Shown in pieces: positions 48,809 through 60,723 of a stretch of DNA of 64,000 nt. A program made the position numbers and the translations under genes. The notes below the pieces were generated by a model. The model ran no database searches, had not been told where the DNA came from, and was given only the letters and a program-made list of their open reading frames with translations. Within the stretch, counting starts at the first letter, position 1; each line of letters opens with the position of its first letter. Source of the stretch: Colletes latitarsis (Eukaryota; Arthropoda; Insecta; Hymenoptera; Colletidae); assembly GCF_051014445.1 (NCBI RefSeq), contig NC_135134.1:27593672-27657671 (forward strand), read 5' to 3'.

Positions 48809-51273
48809 TTGCATTGTCCTCTAAAATATTTATCAAGACCAGGTTTAATTGATTGTTTCAGTGTGGTCCCACATTACTACGTGATCCAAACCAGAAAAAA
48901 CCCAGGATCCGTTCAACAAGTATGTGAAGTATGCGAAAGAATGAGTCTGATGAGTGAAAATCCCAGGCCTAACCTAGATCTAACATGCGTTATCCTCAAA
49001 AATATTGATCGAAACCTGGTTTAATCGACTGTTTCAGTGTGGTACCACATTACTATGTGATCCAAACCAGAAAAAACCCAGGATCTCTTAAACGAGTCTG
49101 TGAAGTGTGCGAAAGTATGAGCCTGATGAGGGCGAATCCCAGACCTATCCCAGACCTAACTTGCGTTATCCTCTAAAATATTTATCAAGACCAGGTTGAT
49201 TTGAATGTTTCAGTGTGGTCCCACATTACTACGTGATCCAAACCAGAAAAAACCCAGGATCCGTTCAACAGGTATGTGAAGAATGTGAAAGAATGAGTCT
49301 GATGAGTGAAAATCCCAGGCCTTACCTAGACCTAACATGCGTTATCCTCAAGAATATTGATCGAAACCTGGTTTAGTCGACTGTTTCAGTGTGGTACCAC
49401 ATTACTATGTGATCCAAACCAGAAAATAGCCCAGGATCTATCCATGAAGTATAAGAAATATGCGAAAGTATGAGCCTGATGAGGGCAAATCCTAGACCTA
49501 ACCCAGACCTAACATGCGTTATCCTCAAAAATATTTATCAAGACCTGGTTTAATTGATTGTTTCAGTGTGGTACCACATTACTACGTGAACCATACCAGA
49601 AAAAACCCAGGATCCGTTCAACAAGTATCTGAAGAATGCGAAAGTATGAGTCTGATGAGTGAAAATCTCAGGGCTAACCTAGACCTAACATGCATTATCC
49701 TCTAGAATATTGATCCAAACCAGGTTTAGTGTACTGTTTCAGTGTGGTACCACTTCACTACGTGATCCAAAGCAGAAAAAACCCTCGATCATGTCAACAC
49801 GTATGTTAGAACTGCGAAAGTATGACCCTGATGAGGGCAAATCCCAGGCCTAACCTAGACTTAACATGAATTATTCTCTAAAATATTTATCGAAACCAGG
49901 TTTAACTGAATGTTTCAGTGTGGTACCACATTACTGCGTGATCCATACCAGAAAAAACCCAGGATCTGTTCAACAAGTATGTGAAAAATGCGAAAGTATG
50001 ACCCTGATGTGGGCAAATCCCAGACCTATCCCAGACCTAACTTGCATTGTCCTCTAAAATATTGATCGAAACCAGGTTTAATTGACTGTTTCAGTGTGGT
50101 TCCACATTACTACGTGATCCAATCCAGAAATAGCCCAGGATCTAGCCATGAAGTATGAGAAATATGCGAAAGTATGAGCCTGATGAGGGCAAATCCTAGA
50201 CCTAACCCAGACCTAACATGCGTTATCATCTAAAATATTTATCAAGACCTGGTTAATTTGAATGTTTCAGTGTGGTACCACATTACTACGTGATCCAAAC
50301 CAGAAAAAACCCAGGATCCGTTCAACAAGTATGTGAAAAACGCGAACGTATGAGTCTGATGAGGGCAAATCCCAGACCTATCCCAGACCTAACTTGCGTT
50401 GTCCTCTGAGATATTGATGGAAACCAGGTTTAATTGATTGTTTCAGTGTTGTACTTCATTACTACGTGATGCAATCCAGAAAAAGCCCAGGATCTAGCCA
50501 TCAAGTATGAGAAATATGCGAAAGTATGAGCCTCATGAGGGCAAATCCTAGACCTAACCCAGACCTAACATGCGTTATCATCTAAAATATTTATCAAGAC
50601 CAGGTTTATTTGAATGTTTCAGTGTGGTACCACATTACTACGTGATCCATACCAGAAAAAACCCAGGATCTGTTCCACAAGTATGTGAAAAATGCGAAAG
50701 CATGAGTCTGATGAGAGCAAATCCCAGGCCTAACCTAGACCTAACACGCATTATCCTCTAAAATATTGATCCAAACCAGGTTTAGTGGACTGTTTCAGTG
50801 TGGTACCACTTTACTACGTGATCCAAAGCAGAAAAAACCCTCGATCAGGTCAACATGTATGTTAGAACTGCGAAAGTATGACCCTGATGAGGGCAAATCC
50901 CACGCCTATCCTAGACCTAACATGAATTATTCTCTAAAATATTTATCGAAACCAGGCTTAATTGACTGTTTCAGTGTTGTACTTCATTACTACGTGATGC
51001 AATCCAGAAAAAGCCCAGGATCTAGCCATGAAGTATGAGAAATATGCGAAAGTATGAGCCTGATGAGGGCAAATCCTAGACCTAACCCAGACCTAACATG
51101 CGTCATCCTCTAAAATATTTATCAAGACCTGGTTTAATTGATTGTTTCAGTGTGGTACCACATTACTACGTGATCCATACCAGAAAAAACCCAGGATCTG
51201 TTCAACAAGTATGTGAAAAATGCGAAAGCTTGAGTCTGATGAGAGCAAATCCCAGGCCTAACCTAGACATAGC
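48809..51273 (+). repeat. HOR copy H6: truncated 14-mer at the zone boundary, 2,465 bp
   Basis: Order m1, m2, m4-m14, then an m15 hybrid at 51,098 whose right half (CATACCAG, GATCTGTTCAACAAG, ACATAGCTTTCG) belongs to the type B units that precede type G in zones 2 and 4. The 165-bp m3 is missing (m2 is followed directly by m4 at 49,161). From 51,274 the order no longer follows the HOR. Confidence 0.85.
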
Positions 51274-53069
51274 TTTCGTTATCCTCTAAAATATTGATCG
51301 AAACCAGGTTTAGTGGGCTCTTTCAGTGTGGTACCACATTACTGCTCGATCCAAAACAGAAAAAACCCAGGATCTGTTCAACAAGTATGTGAAAAATGCG
51401 AAAGTATGACCCTGATGTGGGCAAATCCCAGATCTATCCCAGACCTAACTTGCATTGACCTCTAAAATATTGATCGAAACCAGGTTTAATTGACTGTTTC
51501 AGTGTGGTACCACATTACTACGTGATCCAATCCAGAAATAGCCCAGGATCTAGCCATGAAGTATGAGAAATATGCGAAAGTATGAGCCTGATGAGGGCAA
51601 ATCCTAGACCTAACCCAGACCTAACATGCGTTATCATCTAAAATATTTATCAAGACCTGGTTTAATTGATTGTTTCAGTGTGGTACCACATTACTACGTG
51701 AACCATACCAGAAAAACCCCAGGATCCGTTCAACAAGTATCTGAAGAATGCGAAAGTATGAGTCTGATGAGTGAAAATCTCAGGGCTAACCTAGACCTAA
51801 CATGCATTATCCTCTAGAATATTGATCCAAACCAGGTTTAGTGTACTGTTTCAGTGTGGTACCACTTCACTACGTGATCCAAAGCAGAAAAAACCCTCGA
51901 TCATGTCAACACGTATGTTAGAACTGCGAAAGTATGACCCTGATGAGGGCAAATCCCAGGCCTAACCTAGACTTAACATGAATTATTCTCTAAAATATTT
52001 ATCGAAACCAGGTTTAACTGATTGTTTCAGTGTGGTACCACATTACTGCGTGATCCATACCAGAAAAAACCCAGGATCTGTTCAACAAGTATGTGAAAAA
52101 TGCGAAAGTATGACCCTGATGTGGGCAAATCCCAGACCTATCCCAGACCTAACATGCGTTGTCCTCTAAAATATTTATCAAGACCAGGTTTAATTGACTG
52201 TTTCAGCGTGGTACCACAATACTGCGTGATCCATACCAGAAAAAACCCAGGATCTGTTCAACAAGTATGTGAAGAATGCGAAAGCATGAGTCTGATGAGT
52301 GAAAATCCCAGGCTTTACCTAGACCTAACATGCGTTATCCCCAAGAATATTAATCGAAACCTGGTTTAATCGACTGTTTCAGTGTGGTACCACATTACTA
52401 TGTGATCCAAACCAGAAAATAGCCGAGGATCTATTCATGAAGTATAAGAAATATGCGAAAGTATGAGCCTGATGAGGGCAAATCCTAGACCTAACCCAGA
52501 CCTAACATGCGTTATCCTCAAAAATATTTATCAAGACCAGGTTTAACTGAATGTTTCAGTGTGGTACCACATTACTACGTGATCCATACCAGAAAAAACC
52601 CAGGATCTGTTCAACAAGTATGTGAAAAACGCGAAAGTATGAGCCTGATGAGGGCAAATCCCAGACCTATCCCAGACCAAACTTGCGTTATCCTCTAAAA
52701 TATTGATCGAAACCAGGTTTAATCGACTGTTTCAGTGTGGTCCCACATTACTACGTGATCCAAACCAGAAAAAACCCAGGATGCGTTCAACAAGTATGCG
52801 AAGAATGCGAAGGTATGAGTCTGATGCGTGAAAATCCCAGGCCTAACCTAGACCTAACATGCGTTATCCTCAAAAATATTGATCGAAACCTGGTTTAATC
52901 GACTGTTTGAGTGTGGTACCACATTACTACGTGACCCAAACCAGAAAAAACCCAGGTTCTGTTCAACAAGTATGTGAAAAACGCGAAAGTATGAGCCTGA
53001 TGAGGGCAAATCCCAGACCTATCCCAGACCAAACTTGCGTTATCCTCTAAAATATTGATCGAAACCAGG

Positions 53070-53965
53070 TTTGATCGACTGTTTCAGTGTGGTCCCATAT
53101 TACTACGTGATCCAAACCAGAAAAAACCCAGGATCCGTTCAACAAGTATGAGAAATATGCGAAAGTATGAGCCTGATGAGGGCAAATCCTAGACCTAACC
53201 CAGACCTAACATGCGTTGCCCTCTAAAATATTTATCAAGACCAGGTTTAATCGACTGTTCCAGTGTGGTCCCACATTACTACGTGATCCAAACCAGAAAA
53301 AACCCAGGATCCGTTCAACAAGTATGTGAAGAATGCGAAAGTATGAGTCCGATGCGTGAAAATCCCAGGCCTAACCTAGACCTAACATGCGTTATCCTCA
53401 AAAATATTGGTCGAAACGTGGTTTAATCGACTGTTTCAGTGTGGTACCACATTACTACGTGACCCAAACCAGAAAAAACCCAGGATCCGTTAAACAAGTA
53501 TGTGAAAAACGCGAACGTATGAGTCTGATGAGGGCAGATCCCAGACCTATCCCAGACCTAACTTGCGTTGTCCTCTAAGATATTGATGGAAACCAGGTTT
53601 AATTGACTGTTTCAGTGTTGTACTTCATTACTACGTGATGCAATCCTGAAAAAGCCCAGGATCTCGCCATCAAGTATGAGAAATATGCGAAAGTATGAGC
53701 CTGACGAGAGCAAATCCTAGACCTAACCCAGACCTAACATGCGTTATCCTCTAAAATATTTATCAAGACCAGGTTTAATTGATTGTTTCAGTGTGGTCCC
53801 ACATTACTACGTGATCCAAACCAGAAAAAACCCAGGATCCGTTCAACAGGTATGTGAAGAATGCGAAAGAATGAGTCTGATGAGTGAAAATCCCAGGCCT
53901 TACCTAGACCTAACATGCGTTATCCGCAAGAATATTGATCGAAACCTGGTTTAATCGACTGTTTC
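53070..53965 (+). repeat. Segmental copy 5a (~0.9 kb), partner of 57650-58545
   Basis: This segment matches 57,650-58,545 at offset 4,579 (26 monomers plus 3 bp). Shared private words are TGGTCCCATATTAC, ATGCGTTGCCCTCT, GAGTCCGATGCGTG and ATTGGTCGAAACGTGG. The two differ by a few bases, for example CTGTTCCAG versus CTGTTTCAG and GTGGTTTAATC versus GTGGCTTAATC. Confidence 0.82.
53739..53914 (+). repeat. Exemplar monomer, type B (ATTTATCAAGACC)
   Basis: A representative type B unit, marked by ATTTATCAAGACCAGG where type A has ATTGATCGAAACC. Loss of the TGA makes the forward frame open across the whole monomer. It then ends 16 bases into the next unit (63 codons) when that unit reads CCTCTAAAA, or 40 bases in (71 codons) when it reads CCTCAAAAA. 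This class alone therefore produces most of the recurrent short frames in the window. This copy has GTGGTCCCAC in place of the GTGGTACCAC palindrome, a substitution common in type B but rare in type A. Confidence 0.85.
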
Positions 53966-54091
53966 AGTGTGGTACCACATTACTATGTGATCCAAACCAG
54001 AAAATAGCCCAGGATCTATCCATGAAGTATAAGAAATATGCGAAAGTATGAGCCTGGTGAGGGCAAATCCTAGACCTAACCCAGACCTAAC

Positions 54092-55675
54092 ATGCGTTAT
54101 CCTCAAAAATATTTATCAAGACCAGGTTTAACTGAATGTTTCAGTGTGGTACCACATTACTGCGTGATCCATACCAGAAAAAACCCAGGATCTGTTCAAC
54201 AAGTATGTGAAAAATGCGAAAGCATGAGTCTGATGAGAGCAAATCCCAGGCCTAACCTAGACATAACTTTCGTTATCCTCTAAAATATTGATCGAAACCA
54301 GGTTTAGTGGGCTGTTTCAGTGTGGTACCACATTACTACGTGATACAATCCAGAAAAAGCCCAGGATCTAGCCATGAAGTATGAGAAATATGCGAAAGTA
54401 TGAGCCTGATGAGGGCAAATCCTAGACCTAACCCAAACCTAACATGCGTTATCCTCTAAAATATTGATCCAAACCGGGTTTAATGGACTGCTTCAGAGTG
54501 GTACCACTTTACTACGTGATCCAAAGCGGAAAAAACCCTCGATCAGGTCAACATGTATGTTAAAACTGCGAAAGTATGACCCTGATGAGGGCAAATCCCA
54601 GGCCTAACCTAGACCTAACATGCGTTGTCCTCTAAAATATTGATGGAAACCAGGTTTAATTGACTGTTTCAGTGTTGTACTTCATTACTACGTGATGCAA
54701 TCCAGAAAAAGCCCAGGATCTAGCCATGAAGTATGAGAAATATGCGAAAGTATGAGCATGATGAGGGCAAATCCTAGACCTAACCCAGACCTAACATGCG
54801 TTATCCTCTAAAATATTTATCAAGACCAGGTTTAATTGATTGTTTCAGTGTGGTCCCACATTACTACGTGATCCAAACCAGAAAAAACCCAGGATCCGTT
54901 CAACAGGTATGTGAAGAATGCGAAAGAATGAGTCTGATGAGTGAAAATCCCAGGCCTTACCTAGACCTAACATGCGTTATCCTCAAAAATATTTATCAAG
55001 ACCAGGTTTAACTGAATGTTTCAGTGTGGTACCACATTACTGCGTGATCCATACCAGAAAAAACCCAGGATCTGTTCAACAAGTATGTGAAAAATGCGAA
55101 AGCATGAGTCTGATGAGAGCAAATCCCAGGCCTAACCTAGACATAACTTTCGTTATCCTCTAAAATATTGATCGAAACCAGGTTTAGTGGGCTGTTTCAG
55201 TGTGGTACCACATTACTACGTGATACAATCCAGAAAAAGCCCAGGATCTAGCCATGAAGTATGAGAAATATGCGAAAGTATGAGCCTGATGAGGGCAAAT
55301 CCTAGACCTAACCCAAACCTAACATGCGTTATCCTCTAAAATATTGATCCAAACCGGGTTTAATGGACTGCTTCAGAGTGGTACCACTTTACTACGTGAT
55401 CCAAAGCGGAAAAAACCCTCGATCAGGTCAACATGTATGTTAAAACTGCGAAAGTATGACCCTGATGAGGGCAAATCCCAGGCCTAACCTAGACCTAACA
55501 TGCGTTGTCCTCTAAAATATTGATGGAAACCAGGTTTAATTGACTGTTTCAGTGTTGTACTTCATTACTACGTGATGCAATCCAGAAAAAGCCCAGGATC
55601 TAGCCATGAAGTATGAGAAATATGCGAAAGTATGAGCATGATGAGGGCAAATCCTAGACCTAACCCAAACCTAAC
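54092..55675 (+). repeat. 880-bp (five-monomer) tandem duplication
   Basis: Units B (54,092), G (54,268), D (54,444), C (54,620) and B (54,796) are followed by a second B, G, D, C run starting at 54,972, an offset of exactly 880. Even rare words such as CTTCAGAGTGGTACC, AAAGCGGAAAAAACCC and GAGCATGATGAGGGC recur. By eye the two runs are almost the same sequence, so this is among the youngest duplications here. The second run leads into an extra D-C pair instead of the fifth unit. Confidence 0.88.
54268..54443 (+). repeat. Exemplar monomer, type G (ACATAACTTTCGTTATCC / TTTAGTGGGCTG)
   Basis: Type G has CATAACTTTCGTTATCC at its start (TTTCG instead of ATGCG) and CCAGGTTTAGTGGGCTG. Most zone 2 copies then read TATTACTGCGCGATCC or CATTACTGCGCGATCC; this zone 4 copy has ACTACGTGATAC instead. 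It occurs in zones 1, 2 and 4 (for example 6,550, 23,115, 54,268 and 63,075) but is absent from the zone 3 HOR core. It reappears exactly where the HOR ends, at 51,274, and so helps to place the boundary. Confidence 0.8.
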
Positions 55676-56027
55676 ATGCGTTATCCTCTAAAATATTGAT
55701 CCAAACTGGGTTTAATGGACTGCTTCAGTGTGGTACCACTTTACTACGTGATCCAAAGCGGAAAAAACCCTCGATCAGGTCAACATGTATGTTAAAACTG
55801 CGAAAGTATGACCCTGATGAGGGCAAATCCCAGGCCTAACCTAGACCTAACATGCGGTGTCCTGTAAAATATTGATGGAAACCAGGTTTAATTGACTGTC
55901 TCAGTGTTGTACTTCATTACTACGTGATGCAATCCAGAAAAAGCCCAGGATCTAGACATCAAGTATGAGAAATATGCGAAAGAATGAGCCTGATGAGAGC
56001 AAATCCCAGACCTTACCTAGACCTAAC
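55324..56027 (+). repeat. 352-bp D-C dimer in tandem
   Basis: A type D unit followed by a type C unit (55,324-55,675) is followed directly by another D-C pair (55,676-56,027). The second pair has AAACTGGG for AAACCGGG, CAGTGTGG for CAGAGTGG, and GCGGTGTCCTGTAAAAT at the start of its C unit. The dimers are related but distinct, so the join is older than the 880-bp duplication or involved a different donor. Confidence 0.8.
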
Positions 56028-57496
56028 ATGAATTATTCACTAAAATATTGATCGAAACCAGGTTTAATTGACTGTTTCAGTGTGGTACCATATTACTACG
56101 TGATCCAAACCAGTAAAAACCCAGGATCCGTTCAACAAGTATGTGAAGAATGCGAAAGTATGAGTCTGATGAGTGAAAATCCTCGGCCTAACCTAGACCT
56201 AACATGCGTTATCCTCAAAAATATTGATCGAAACCAGGTTTAATCGACTGTTTCAGTGTGGTACCACATTACTACGTGATCCAAACCAGAAAAAAACCCA
56301 GGATCTGTTCAACAAGTATGTGAAATATGCGAAAGTATGAGTCTGATGAGGGCAAATCCCAGGCCTAACCTAGACCTAACATGCGTTATCCTCTAAAATA
56401 TTAATCGAAACCAGGTTTAATTGACTGTTTCAGCGTGGTACCACATTACTACGTGATACAATCCAGAAAAAGCCCAGGATCTAGCCATGAAGTATGAGAA
56501 ATATGCTAAAGTATGACCCTGATGGGGTCAAATCCCAGACCTAACCCACACCTAAAATGCGTGGTCCTCTCAAATATTTATCATGACCAGGTTTAATCAA
56601 CTGTTTCAGTGTGGTACCACTTTACTACGTGATCCAAAGCGGAAAAAACCCTCGATCAGGTCAACATGTATGTTAAAACTGCGAAAGTATGACCCTGATG
56701 AGGGCAAATCCCAGGCCTAACCTAGACCTAACATGCGGTGTCCTGTAAAATATTGATGGAAACCAGGTTTAATTGACTGTCTCAGTGTTGTACTTCATTA
56801 CTACGTGATGCAATCCAGAAAAAGCCCAGGATCTAGACATCAAGTATGAGAAATATGCGAAAGAATGAGCCTGATGAGAGCAAATCCCAGACCTTACCTA
56901 GACCTAACATGAATTATTCACTAAAATATTGATCGAAACCAGGTTTAATTGACTGCTTCAGTGTGGTACCATATTACTACGTGATCCAAACCAGTAAAAA
57001 CCCAGGATCCGTTCAACAAGTATGTGAAGAATGCGAAAGTATGAGTCTGATGAGTGAAAATCCTCGGCCTAACCTAGACCTAACATGCGTTATCCTCAAA
57101 AATATTGATCGAAACCAGGTTTAATCGACTGTTTCAGTGTGGTACCACATTACTACGTGATCCAAACCAGAAAAAAACCCAGGATCTGTTCAACAAGTAT
57201 GTGAAATATGCGAAAGTATGAGTCTGATGAGGGCAAATCCCAGGCCTAACCTAGACCTAACATGCGTTATCCTCTAAAATATTAATCGAAACCAGGTTTA
57301 ATTGACTGTTTCAGCGTGGTACCACATTACTACGTGATACAATCCAGAAAAAGCCCAGGATCTAGCCATGAAGTATGAGAAATATGCTAAAGTATGACCC
57401 TGATGGGGTCAAATCCCAGACCTAACCCACACCTAAAATGCGTTGTCCTCTAAAATATTTATCATGACCAGGTTTAATCAACTGTTTCAGTGTGGT
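55735..57496 (+). repeat. 881-bp (five-monomer) tandem duplication
   Basis: The block at about 55,735-56,615 repeats at about 56,616-57,496 with offset 881: GCGGTGTCCTG at 55,854 and 56,735, CAGTAAAAACCC near 56,112 and 56,993. The junction is a hybrid unit starting at 56,558. It begins like the type B unit at 57,438 (TATTTATCATGACC, TTTAATCAACTG) and turns into type D (CCACTTTACTACG, AAAGCGG) near 56,610. That exposes the crossover site inside the monomer, close to the palindrome. Confidence 0.88.
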
Positions 57497-58519
57497 CCCA
57501 CATTACTACGTGATCCAAACCACAAAAAACCCAGGATCCGTTCAACAAGTATGTGAAGAATGCGAAAGTATGAGTCTGATGCGTGAAAATCCCAGGCCTA
57601 ACCTAGACCTAACATGCGTTATCCTCAAAAATATTGATCGAAACCTGGTTTAATCGACTGTTTGAGTGTGGTCCCATATTACTACGTGATCCAAACCAGA
57701 AAAAACCCAGGATCCGCTCAACAAGTATGAGAAATATGCGAAAGTATGAGCCTGATGAGGGCAAATCCTAGACCTATCCCAGACCTAACATGCGTTGCCC
57801 TCTAAAATATTTATCAAGACCAGGTTTAATCGACTGTTTCAGTGTGGTCCCACATTACTACGTGATCCAAACCAGAAAAAACCCAGGATCCGTTCAACAA
57901 GTATGTGAAGAATGCGAAAGTATGAGTCCGATGCGTGAAAATCCCAGGCCTAACCTAGACCTAACATGCGTTATCCTCAAAAATATTGGTCGAAACGTGG
58001 CTTAATCGACTGTTTCAGTGTGGTACCACATTACTACGTGACCCAAACCAGAAAAAACCCAGGATCCGTTAAACAAGTATGTGAAAAACGCGAACGTATG
58101 AGTCTGATGAGGGCAGATCCCAGACCTATCCCAGACCTAACTTGCGTTGTCCTCTAAGATATTGATGGAAACCAGGTTTAATTGACTGTTTCAGTGTTGT
58201 ACTTCATTACTACGTGATGCAATCCAGAAAAAGCCCAGGATCTAGCCATCAAGTATGAGAAATATGCGAAAGTATGAGCCTGACGAGAGCAAATCCTAGA
58301 CCTAACCCAGACCTAACATGCGTTATCCTCTAAAATATTTATCAAGACCAGGTTTAATTGATTGTTTCAGTGTGGTCCCACATTACTACGTGATCCAAAC
58401 CAGAAAAAACCCAGGATCCGTTCAACAGGTATGTGAAGAATGCGAAAGAATGAGTCTGATGAGTGAAAATCCCAGGCCTTACCTAGACCTAACATGCGTT
58501 ATCCGCAAGAATATTGATC

Positions 58520-59205
58520 GAAACCTGGTTTAATCGACTGTTTGAGTGTGGTACCACATTACTACGTGACCCAAACCAGAAAAAACCCAGGTTCTGTTCA
58601 ACAAGTATGTGAAAAACGCGAAAGTATGAGCCTGATGAGGGCAAATCCCAGACCTATCCCAGACCAAACTTGCGTTATCCTCAAAAATATTGATCGAAAC
58701 CTGGTTTAATCGACTGTTTGAGTGTGGTACCACATTACTACGTGACCCAAACCAGAAAAAACCCAGGTTCTGTTCAACAAGTATGTGAAGAATGCGAAAG
58801 CATGAGTCTGATGAGTGAAAATCCCAGGCCTTACCTAGACCTAACATGCGTTATCCCCAAGAATATTAATCGAAACCTGGTTTAATCGACTGTTTCAGTG
58901 TGGTACCACATTACTATGTGATCCAAACCAGAAAATAGCCGAGGATCTATCCATGAAGTATAAGAAATATGCGAAAGTATGAGCCTGATGAGGGCAAATC
59001 CTAGACCTAACCCAGACCTAACATGCGTTATCCTCAAAAATATTTATCAAGACCAGGTTTAACTGAATGTTTCAGTGTGGTACCACATTACTACGTGATC
59101 CAAACCAGAAAAAACCCAGGATGCGTTCAACAAGTATGCGAAGAATGCGAAGGTATGAGTCTGATGCGTGAAAATCCCAGGCCTAACCTAGACCTAACAT
59201 GCGTT
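58520..59205 (+). repeat. Segmental copy 6a (~0.7 kb), partner of 60810-61495
   Basis: This segment matches 60,810-61,495 at offset 2,290 (13 monomers plus 2 bp). It contains two adjacent units (near 58,520 and 58,696) that share CTGTTTGAGTGTGG, ACGTGACCC and CAGGTTCTG and are themselves a one-monomer duplication. The two copies part at ~59,206, where one continues CCTCAAAAATATTGATCG and the other CCCCAAGAATATTAATCG. Confidence 0.82.
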
Positions 59206-59374
59206 ATCCTCAAAAATATTGATCGAAACCTGGTTTAATCGACTGTTTGAGTGTGGTACCACATTACTACGTGACCCAAACCAGAAAAAACCCAGGTTCT
59301 GTTCAACAAGTATGTGAAAAACGCGAACGTATGAGTCTGATGAGGGCAGATCCCAGGCCTAACCTAGACCTAAC

Positions 59375-60723
59375 ATGCGTTATCCTCAAAAATATTGGTC
59401 GAAACGTGGTTTAATTGACTGTTTCAGTGTGGTACCACATTACTACGTGACCCAAACCAGAAAAAACCCAGGATCCGTTAAACAAGTATGTGAAAAACGC
59501 GAACGTATGAGTCTGATGAGGGCAGATCCCAGACCTATCCCAGACCTAACTTGCGTTGTCCTCTAAGATATTGATGGAAACCAGGTTTAATTGACTGTTT
59601 CAGTGTTGTACTTCATTACTACGTGATGCAATCCAGAAAAAGCCCAGGATCTAGCCATCAAGTATGAGAAATATGCGAAAGTATGAGCCTGACGAGAGCA
59701 AATCCTAGACCTAACCCAGACCTAACATGCGTTATCCTCTAAAATATTTATCAAGACCAGGTTTAATTGATTGTTTCAGTGTGGTCCCACATTACTACGT
59801 GATCCAAACCAGAAAAAACCCAGGATCCGTTCAACAGGTATGTGAAGAATGCGAAAGAATGAGTCTGATGAGTGAAAATCCCAGGCCTTACCTAGACCTA
59901 ACATGCGTTATCCGCAAGAATATTGATCGAAACCTGGTTTAATCGACTGTTTCAGTGTGGTACCACATTACTATGTGATCCAAACCAGAAAATAGCCCAG
60001 GATCTATCCATGAAGTATAAGAAATATGCGAAAGTATGAGCCTGGTGAGGGCAAATCCTAGACCTAACCCAGACCTAACATGCGTTATCCTCAAAAATAT
60101 TTATCAAGACCAGGTTTAACTGAATGTTTCAGTGTGGTACCACATTACTGCGTGATCCATACCAGAAAAAACCCAGGATCTGTTCAACAAGTATGTGAAA
60201 AATGCGAAAGCATGAGTCTGATGAGAGCAAATCCCAGGCCTAACCTAGACATAACTTTCGTTATCCTCTAAAATATTGATCGAAACCAGGTTTAGTGGGC
60301 TGTTTCAGTGTGGTACCACATTACTACGTGATACAATCCAGAAAAAGCCCAGGATCTAGCCATGAAGTATGAGAAATATGCGAAAGTATGAGCCTGATGA
60401 GGGCAAATCCTAGACCTAACCCAAACCTAACATGCGTTATCCTCTAAAATATTGATCCAAACCGGGTTTAATGGACTGCTTCAGAGTGGTACCACTTTAC
60501 TACGTGATCCAAAGCGGAAAAAACCCTCGATCAGGTCAACATGTATGTTAAAACTGCGAAAGTATGACCCTGATGAGGGCAAATCCCAGGCCTAACCTAG
60601 ACCTAACATGCGTTGTCCTCTAAAATATTGATGGAAACCAGGTTTAATTGACTGTTTCAGTGTTGTACTTCATTACTACGTGATGCAATCCAGAAAAAGC
60701 CCAGGATCTAGCCATCAAGTATG
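59375..60723 (+). repeat. ~1.35-kb segment, second of three copies
   Basis: The middle copy. It matches the third copy at offset 2,819 (16 monomers plus 3 bp). At its right end it switches near 60,720 to units with GACGAGAGC, while the third copy continues with GAGCATGATGAGGGC. The switch lies in the conserved GAAATATGCGAAAGTATGAG portion. Confidence 0.83.

Larger units (their letters stand above)
34233..51273 (+). repeat. Zone 3: higher-order repeat of 21 monomers and deletion derivatives
   Basis: In this 17-kb zone the same order of distinguishable monomers (named m1-m21 here) recurs. m1 is the unit at 39,505 and m21 the one at 39,329. The marker m1 (TTGCGTTGTCCTCTAAAATA, GAAGTATGCGAAAGAATG) occurs at 34,233, 39,505, 42,665, 45,825 and 48,809. 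A gap-free m6-to-m6 interval, 36,687-40,374, gives the complete unit: 21 monomers, 3,688 bp. Every other interval is shorter by whole monomers. Near-identity between copies and regular order are the hallmarks of recent HOR homogenisation known from active centromere cores in other species. Centromere function here is inference. Confidence 0.9.
53387..54735 (+). repeat. ~1.35-kb segment, first of three copies
   Basis: This segment recurs at 59,375-60,723 (offset 5,988) and 62,194-63,542 (offset 8,807). Order: the ATTGGTCGAAACGTGG unit, a type C unit, type B, an F unit with TTATCCGCAAGAATATTG, a type B unit, then G, D (AAACCGGGTTTAATGG, AAAGCGGAAAAAACCC) and C. The three look near-identical. 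This copy has CAATCCTGAAAAAGCCC and GATCTCGCCATC, where the others have the usual CCAG and CTAG. Confidence 0.83.

Noticed and set aside
58530..58847. Longest reverse-strand open frame (105 codons; same at 60,820-61,137)
   Set aside because: It spans almost two adjacent monomers that are themselves a recent duplication (CAGGTTCTG class) and by chance lack reverse stops. It has no recognisable domain and its two copies lie in duplicated segments.
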